From contig JAJZUS010000001.1 in NCBI GenBank assembly GCA_021848365.1, positions 372,001 through 436,000 of the forward strand: DNA of 64,000 nt. Direction: 5' to 3'. Made by a program: the position numbers and the translations under genes. The notes beneath the pieces were generated by a model. That model worked only from the letters and a program-made list of their open reading frames with translations, did no database searches and was not told the DNA's origin. This document shows positions 59,510 to 64,000 of the stretch, piece by piece (the first letter of the stretch is position 1; every line of letters starts with the position of its first letter). The stretch comes from Actinomycetes bacterium. GTDB taxonomy: Bacteria > Actinomycetota > Acidimicrobiia > Acidimicrobiales > RAAP-2.

Positions 59510-61459
59510 GTGAACGGGGCGCGGGACGTGATGGCACGAGACGACCGCGATCCGGCGATCCGTCCCCAGGACGACCTCTTCCGCCACGTGAACGGACGCT
59601 GGCTGGCGAGCGACCCGATCCCCGCCGACCGGGCCCGCTACGGCACCTTCGACGAGCTGGCCGACGGCGCCGAGCGCGACGTGCGGGCGATCCTCGAGGA
59701 GTCCCGCGGCGCCGCCCCGGGGACCGAGGCACGTCAGGTGGGGGACCTGTTCGCCTCGTTCATGGACGAGGAGCTCTGCGAGCAGCGCGGAGCGACCCCG
59801 CTCGTCGCGACCCTGGCGGCGATCGACGCGGTCCACACGCGCGAGGAGTTCGTCGGGCTGGTCGGCGCCCTCGAGCGTGAGGGCCTCGCCGGGTTCCTCC
59901 AGCTCTTCGTCGACAACGACCCCGGCGACCCGGAGCGCTACGTCGTCTTCGTGGAGCAGGCCGGCCTCTCCCTGCCCGACGAGAGCTACTACCGCGAGGA
60001 GCACTTCGCCCCCGTCCGCACGGCCTTCCTCGCCCACCTGGAGCGCGTCTTCGCCCTGACCGGGCTCTCGGACGCCCCGGGCCGGGCCGCGCGGGTGATG
60101 GACCTCGAGACCCGGATCGCCGCCGGCCACTGGGACGCCGTGCGCTCGCGGGACCAGAGCGCCACCTACAACCTGCGCACGTGGGCGCAGGTGCGCGCCC
60201 TCGTCGACCTCGACGCCTGGCGCGCCCGCCTGGGGGCGCCGGAGCAGTCCCTCGACGAGGTCGTCGTGCGCCAGCCGAGCTTCGCCGAGGCCCTCGGAGG
60301 GCTCCTCGTCGACGGTGAGCTCCCGGCCTGGCGGGACTGGCTCTCCTGGCGCGTGGTCGCGGGACTCTCGCCCTACCTGTCGTCGGCCTTCGTCGAGGCC
60401 CACTTCGACTTCTTCGGCCGCACCCTCACCGGGGCCCCCACCCAGCGCGCCCGCTGGAAGCGGGCCGTCGGCTTCGTGAACGGGGCGATGGGCGAGGCCG
60501 TCGGGCGCCTCTACGTGGAGCGCCACTTCCGCCCCGAGGCGAAGGCCCGCATGGACGAGTTGGTGGGGCACCTGATCGAGGCCTACCGCCAGTCGATCGC
60601 CGGCCTCGAGTGGATGGGCCCGGCGACCCGCGAGCGGGCCCTCGCGAAGCTCGCGACCTTCACGCCGAAGATCGGCTTCCCGGTTCGCTGGCGGGACTAC
60701 TCGGCCCTCGAGGTCGACCCGGGTGACCTGGTCGGCAACGTCCGGCGGGCCGCGGCGGTCGAGTTCGACCGTCAGCTGGGCAAGATCGGCCGGCCGGTCG
60801 ACCGCGACGAGTGGTTCATGACCCCCCAGACGGTCAACGCCTACTACAACCCCGGGATGAACGAGATCGTCTTCCCCGCCGCCATCCTCCAGCCCCCGTT
60901 CTTCGACCCCGCGGCCGACGACGCGACGAACTTCGGCGCGATCGGGGCCGTCATCGGTCACGAGATCGGCCACGGCTTCGACGACCAGGGCTCCAAGTTC
61001 GACGGCGTCGGACGGCTCGAGGACTGGTGGGAGACGGCCGACCGCGAGGCCTTCGAGGCCCGCGCGGCCCGTCTGATCGCCCAGTACGACGAGCTCCGCC
61101 CGGCCGAGGCCCCCGACCAGCACGTGAACGGGGCCCTCACCATCGGGGAGAACATCGGCGACCTCGGGGGCTTGGGGATCGCGTGGCGGGCCTACCAGAT
61201 CGCCCTGGGCGGTGCCCCCGCCCCCGAGATCGACGGAGTGAGCGGAGCCCAGCGCTTCTTCCTCGCCTGGGCGCGCGCCTGGCGCGGAGCCTCCCGCCCG
61301 GCCGAGGCGGCGCGTCTGCTGGCCATCGATCCCCACAGCCCCGCGGAGTTCCGCTGCAACCAGATCGTGCGCAACCTCGACGCCTACCACGAGGCCTTCG
61401 GGGTCGCGGTGGGGGACCGGGCCTGGCTCGACCCGGCCGAGCGCGTGAGCATCTGGTAG
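59510..61459 (+). CDS. M13-family (neprilysin-like) zinc metallopeptidase
   Basis: A 649-residue soluble M13 peptidase (PepO/Zmp1 type). The zinc motif is in VIGHEIGHGFDDQG, with GENIGDLGG supplying the third ligand and NAYYNPGMNEIVFPAAIL the substrate cleft. The C-terminal helix ends with the conserved Trp (VSIW). There is no signal peptide or anchor, as in mycobacterial Zmp1, so location is unclear. GTG at 59510 is chosen from the -10 spacing; an ATG seven codons later is the alternative. It sits between truA and rplM with its own promoter. Confidence 0.92.
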   Translation: MNGARDVMARDDRDPAIRPQDDLFRHVNGRWLASDPIPADRARYGTFDELADGAERDVRAILEESRGAAPGTEARQVGDLFASFMDEELCEQRGATPLVATLAAIDAVHTREEFVGLVGALEREGLAGFLQLFVDNDPGDPERYVVFVEQAGLSLPDESYYREEHFAPVRTAFLAHLERVFALTGLSDAPGRAARVMDLETRIAAGHWDAVRSRDQSATYNLRTWAQVRALVDLDAWRARLGAPEQSLDEVVVRQPSFAEALGGLLVDGELPAWRDWLSWRVVAGLSPYLSSAFVEAHFDFFGRTLTGAPTQRARWKRAVGFVNGAMGEAVGRLYVERHFRPEAKARMDELVGHLIEAYRQSIAGLEWMGPATRERALAKLATFTPKIGFPVRWRDYSALEVDPGDLVGNVRRAAAVEFDRQLGKIGRPVDRDEWFMTPQTVNAYYNPGMNEIVFPAAILQPPFFDPAADDATNFGAIGAVIGHEIGHGFDDQGSKFDGVGRLEDWWETADREAFEARAARLIAQYDELRPAEAPDQHVNGALTIGENIGDLGGLGIAWRAYQIALGGAPAPEIDGVSGAQRFFLAWARAWRGASRPAEAARLLAIDPHSPAEFRCNQIVRNLDAYHEAFGVAVGDRAWLDPAERVSIW

Positions 61460-61462
61460 CGA

Positions 61463-61492
61463 ACTTGCCGAGCCTCCCGGGCGACCGATAGG
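61463..61492 (+). promoter_or_regulatory. Promoter of rplM-rpsI
   Basis: TTGCCG at 61463-61468 and TAGGCT at 61487-61492 are 18 bp apart, the same -35 and spacing as the rpsL promoter. Confidence 0.55.
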
Positions 61493-61539
61493 CTAGAGAG
61501 TCCCCCGCGCCGGGTGGCGACGGGTCCCAAGGAAGAATC

Positions 61540-61986
61540 GTGCGTACGTACTCCCCGAAAGCCGCTGAGATCGAGCGCGCCTGGCTCGTCATCGACGCCG
61601 ACGGCCTGGTGCTCGGTCGTCTCTCGACCGTGGTCGCCTCGCTCCTGCGCGGCAAGCACCGTCCCTACTTCGCGCCCCACCTCGACACCGGCGACTTCGT
61701 CATCGTCGTGAACGCCGACAAGGTGGTGCTCACCTCGAACAAGGCCGACCAGAAGTTCGCCTACCGCCACTCGGGCTACCCGGGCGGCATCCGGGCCACC
61801 TCGTGGAAGACCCTCCTCACCGAGGACCCCGTCCGCCTAGTGGAGAGCGCCGTGCGCGGCATGGTCCCCAAGACCCGCCTCGGCCGCGCCCAGATGGGCA
61901 AGCTGTTCGTCTACTCCGGTCCCGACCACCCGCACGCGGCCCAGCAGCCCGTTGCGTACGACACCTCGGCCATCCGCCGCGGCTAA
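61540..61986 (+). CDS. rplM: 50S ribosomal protein L13
   Basis: A 148-residue L13. It has the start [19 protein letters not shown], the segment [20 protein letters not shown] and [22 protein letters not shown] at 61540 follows AAGGAAG. It is an early 50S assembly protein, co-transcribed with rpsI. Confidence 0.97.
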   Translation: MRTYSPKAAEIERAWLVIDADGLVLGRLSTVVASLLRGKHRPYFAPHLDTGDFVIVVNADKVVLTSNKADQKFAYRHSGYPGGIRATSWKTLLTEDPVRLVESAVRGMVPKTRLGRAQMGKLFVYSGPDHPHAAQQPVAYDTSAIRRG

Positions 61987-61994
61987 GGAGCCTC

Positions 61995-62381
61995 ATGTCC
62001 CTCGTCCAGACCACCGGTCGTCGCAAGGAGGCCGTGGCGCGGGTGCGCCTGCGCCCGGGCACCGGCACGATCACGATCAACGGCCGCGCCTTCGACAACT
62101 ACTTCCCCTCGGCGACCCACCGCCAGATCGTGATGGAGCCGCTGCGCCTCATCGACGTGCAGGAGACCTACGACGTGGACGCGACCCTGGAGGGTGGCGG
62201 CATCGCCGGCCAGGCCGGGGCGCTGCGCCTGGGCATCGCCCGCTCGCTCGTCGAGACCGACGAGGCGGTTCGCCCGGCCCTCAAGAAGGCCGGACTCCTG
62301 ACGCGCGACGCGCGCAAGAAGGAGACCAAGAAGTACGGGCTCAAGAAGGCTCGTAAGGCGCCCCAGTACTCGAAGCGCTAG
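61995..62381 (+). CDS. rpsI: 30S ribosomal protein S9
   Basis: A 128-residue S9. It has [38 protein letters not shown] and the P-site-reaching C-terminus [11 protein letters not shown]. The ATG at 61995 lies 8 bp after rplM with AAGGAG; the frame is open upstream within rplM. Confidence 0.97.
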   Translation: MSLVQTTGRRKEAVARVRLRPGTGTITINGRAFDNYFPSATHRQIVMEPLRLIDVQETYDVDATLEGGGIAGQAGALRLGIARSLVETDEAVRPALKKAGLLTRDARKKETKKYGLKKARKAPQYSKR

Positions 62382-62389
62382 AGCCCACC

Positions 62390-63676
62390 GTGCGATTCGG
62401 CACGGACGGCATCCGGGGACGGGCCGGCGAGGACGTCACCGTCGAGCTGGCCTACCGCCTGGGACGGGCGGTCGCGTCCGTGCTCGGCTCCCCGGTCGTC
62501 GTCGGCTACGACACCCGTGAGAGCTCGCCCGAGCTCGCCGCGGCGGTCCTTGCGGGGGCCGCCGACGGCGGCGTGGCGACGACCAACCTGGGGGTCTTCA
62601 CGACGCCCGGGGTGGCGGTCGTCGCCCGCCAGCGCGACGCCGTGGGCGTCGTCGTCTCGGCCTCCCACAATCCCTTCCGCGACAACGGCTTGAAGGTCCT
62701 CGGCCGGGGCGGAGCGAAGCTCGACCGCACGACCGAGGCGGCCCTCGAGGCGGCCCTCGAGGCGGCCCTCGAGGCGGCACCCGCCCCCACCGACGCGCGG
62801 CCCCTGCCCCCGGCCGACGCCGCGGCCGAGGGCCAGTACGTCGAGCACCTGCGCCGTCTCGTCCCGCTCGCGCCCGTCGCGCGACGCGTCGTCGTCGACT
62901 GCGCGAACGGGGCGGCGAGCCACGTGGCCCCGGCCCTCCTCGCCGCGACCGGCGCCACGGTCGTCGCCCTGCACGACGCGCCCGACGGGCGCAACATCAA
63001 CGAGGGCTGCGGCTCGACCGCGCCGGGCGACCTCGCGGCCGCCGTGCGCGCTCACGGGGCCGACCTCGGCTTCGCCCTCGACGGCGACGCCGACCGACTC
63101 ATCTGCGTCGACGAGGCGGGCGCGGTCCGCGACGGCGACGACCTGCTCGTCCTCTTCGCCCTCGACCGCCACGAGCGGGGCCTCCTCGGCGGCGGCCTCG
63201 CCGTCACCTCGATGAGCAACCTCGGGCTGTGGCGCGCCCTCGGGGCGGCCGGCGTCGAGGTCGTCGAGACGGCCGTCGGCGACCGCCACGTGGTGGCCGC
63301 CCTCGAGGAGCGGGGCTGGCGCGTCGGGGGCGAGCAGTCGGGGCACCTGATCTTCAACGATCTGGCCCCGACGGGCGACGGCCTGCTGACCGCGCTGCTC
63401 GTGCTCGACCTCGTGGAGCGTCGCGGACCCCTCGGCGCCCTCGCGCGCCGGTCGTGGGCCCGCGTCCCCCAGGCCCTCGTCAACGTGGCCCGCGAGGAGT
63501 TCGACGAGGCGCGCGTACGGGACCTCGAAGCCGAGCTCGCCGCGGCCCACGACGTCGCTCCCGCCGACCGGCGGCTCGTGGTGCGCCCGTCGGGAACCGA
63601 GCCGGTCGTTCGCGTGATGGTCGAGAGCGTCGACGGGGGCTTCGTCGAGGAGTTCGTCGCGCGCCTGCGCGCCTGA
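62390..63676 (+). CDS. glmM: Phosphoglucosamine mutase
   Basis: A 428-residue enzyme that converts glucosamine-6-phosphate to glucosamine-1-phosphate for UDP-GlcNAc. The start FGTDGIRG, the phosphoserine loop VVSASHNPFRDNGLK, the metal loop LDGDADR and the phosphate-binding RPSGTEPVVRVM are intact. A run of near-perfect 12-bp repeats at 62735-62778 encodes (EAAL)n. GTG at 62390, 8 bp after rpsI, lacks a ribosome site, so coupling is likely. It is followed by glmS. Confidence 0.95.
   Translation: MRFGTDGIRGRAGEDVTVELAYRLGRAVASVLGSPVVVGYDTRESSPELAAAVLAGAADGGVATTNLGVFTTPGVAVVARQRDAVGVVVSASHNPFRDNGLKVLGRGGAKLDRTTEAALEAALEAALEAAPAPTDARPLPPADAAAEGQYVEHLRRLVPLAPVARRVVVDCANGAASHVAPALLAATGATVVALHDAPDGRNINEGCGSTAPGDLAAAVRAHGADLGFALDGDADRLICVDEAGAVRDGDDLLVLFALDRHERGLLGGGLAVTSMSNLGLWRALGAAGVEVVETAVGDRHVVAALEERGWRVGGEQSGHLIFNDLAPTGDGLLTALLVLDLVERRGPLGALARRSWARVPQALVNVAREEFDEARVRDLEAELAAAHDVAPADRRLVVRPSGTEPVVRVMVESVDGGFVEEFVARLRA
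62735..62778 (+). repeat. 12-bp tandem repeat inside glmM
   Basis: GAGGCGGCCCTC occurs three times in a row (62735-62770) with a partial fourth copy. It encodes a short Glu-Ala-Ala-Leu helix repeat in a surface region after the active-site loop. Confidence 0.85.
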
Positions 63677-63697
63677 GGGCTCGCGGAGGCCCCCGAG

Positions 63698-63703
63698 TAG
63701 GCT
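63698..63703 (+). promoter_or_regulatory. -10 element of glmS
   Basis: TAGGCT lies 7 nt before the ATG at 63711. Confidence 0.5.
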
Positions 63704-63710
63704 CGGGGCC

Positions 63711-64000
63711 ATGTGCGGCATCATCGGGGTCGTCGGGGCCGACGACGCGCTCGACACGCTGCTCGAGGGCCTGGCCCGCCTCGAATACCGCGGGTACGAC
63801 TCGGCGGGCGTCGCCCTGGTGCGCCCGGGCGAGACCTGGCGGGTGCGCACCGCCGCCGGCACCGAGTCGGTCGCCGCGCTGCGCGACGCCTGCGACGGGG
63901 CCCCGCCGGGCTTTCGCTCGGGCATCGGTCACACGCGCTGGGCGACCCACGGGGCGCCCGAGGCCGTCAACGCCCACCCGCACCTCGACTGCACCGGCCG
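63711..64000 (+). CDS. glmS: Glutamine-fructose-6-phosphate aminotransferase, 3'-truncated by the window edge
   Basis: The first 96 or so codons are present and open to the window end. The start MCGIIGVVG supplies the N-terminal nucleophile Cys (after Met removal) of the glutaminase domain, followed by LARLEYRGYDSAGVAL, GIGHTRWATHG and NAHPH. GlmS makes glucosamine-6-phosphate, the substrate of GlmM encoded 34 bp upstream, so both steps of amino-sugar supply are adjacent but separately promoted. Confidence 0.95.
   Translation, partial: MCGIIGVVGADDALDTLLEGLARLEYRGYDSAGVALVRPGETWRVRTAAGTESVAALRDACDGAPPGFRSGIGHTRWATHGAPEAVNAHPHLDCTG

Noticed and set aside
62735-62778. CRISPR-like or mobile repeat
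   Set aside because: The units are only 12 bp, directly adjacent with no spacers, and lie inside the glmM reading frame.

Overview
The window is very GC-rich DNA, mostly coding, with heavy GTG use as a start codon and frequent 1-4 bp stop/start overlaps. Several traits point to an actinobacterium. Many monocistronic genes have a TANNNT -10 element only 6-9 nt before the start codon and no Shine-Dalgarno. There is also an MptB-type polyprenol-phosphomannose mannosyltransferase, a DosS/DosR-like pair, and crotonyl-CoA carboxylase/reductase with ethylmalonyl-CoA mutase. A deep-branching class such as Acidimicrobiia is my inference from the gene combination; nothing in the window proves it. I see no mobile element, prophage or CRISPR array, and no rRNA gene.

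Layout. (1) 1-4300 is a redox module: a cut-off membrane polyferredoxin, a fused ferredoxin / GltD-like / flavodoxin oxidoreductase, and an Rrf2-family regulator fused to an SRPBCC-like domain. (2) 4370-10740 is a carbon-assimilation cluster: ccrA, acyl-CoA epimerase, pccB with a small epsilon-like gene, ethylmalonyl-CoA mutase and 3-hydroxyacyl-CoA dehydrogenase. Together these cover much of the ethylmalonyl-CoA pathway of acetyl-CoA assimilation. (3) 10783-24214 holds housekeeping genes, mostly single units on alternating strands: a peptidase-S51-like protein, two cyclophilins, lysC, asd, a PhoU-like protein, rmuC, citrate synthase, a DinB-like protein, tesB, gtrA, yajQ, tRNA-Tyr, mptB and a GNAT acetyltransferase. 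(4) 24292-62381 is a nearly unbroken information-processing block: tRNA-Thr, tRNA-Met, rpmG, tRNA-Trp, secE-nusG-rplKA, rplJL, rpoBC, rpsLG-fusA-tuf-rpsJ, the S10 and spc operons through secY-adk-map, then infA-rpmJ-rpsMKD-rpoA-rplQ-truA and rplM-rpsI. It is interrupted by only two non-translational inserts. One is a DosR/DosS/flavoprotein cassette on the minus strand between map and infA. The other is an M13 metallopeptidase between truA and rplM. (5) 62390-64000 carries glmM and the 5' part of glmS for amino-sugar (peptidoglycan) precursors.

Two promoter styles are visible. The ribosomal and RNA-polymerase operons have recognisable -35 and -10 hexamers with 16-18 bp spacing (TTGACC or TTGC-type -35) and long leaders, including an L10 leader before rplJ and GC-rich hairpins before rpoB and rplC. 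Most isolated genes have only a -10 and appear leaderless.

The most interesting observations are these. A DosR-like regulatory cassette is embedded in the ribosomal super-operon, with a DosR-box-like palindrome just upstream of the infA promoter. infA itself appears to start with CTG. The redox module at the left edge contains two unusual fusions. Palindromes sit at the ccrA promoter.
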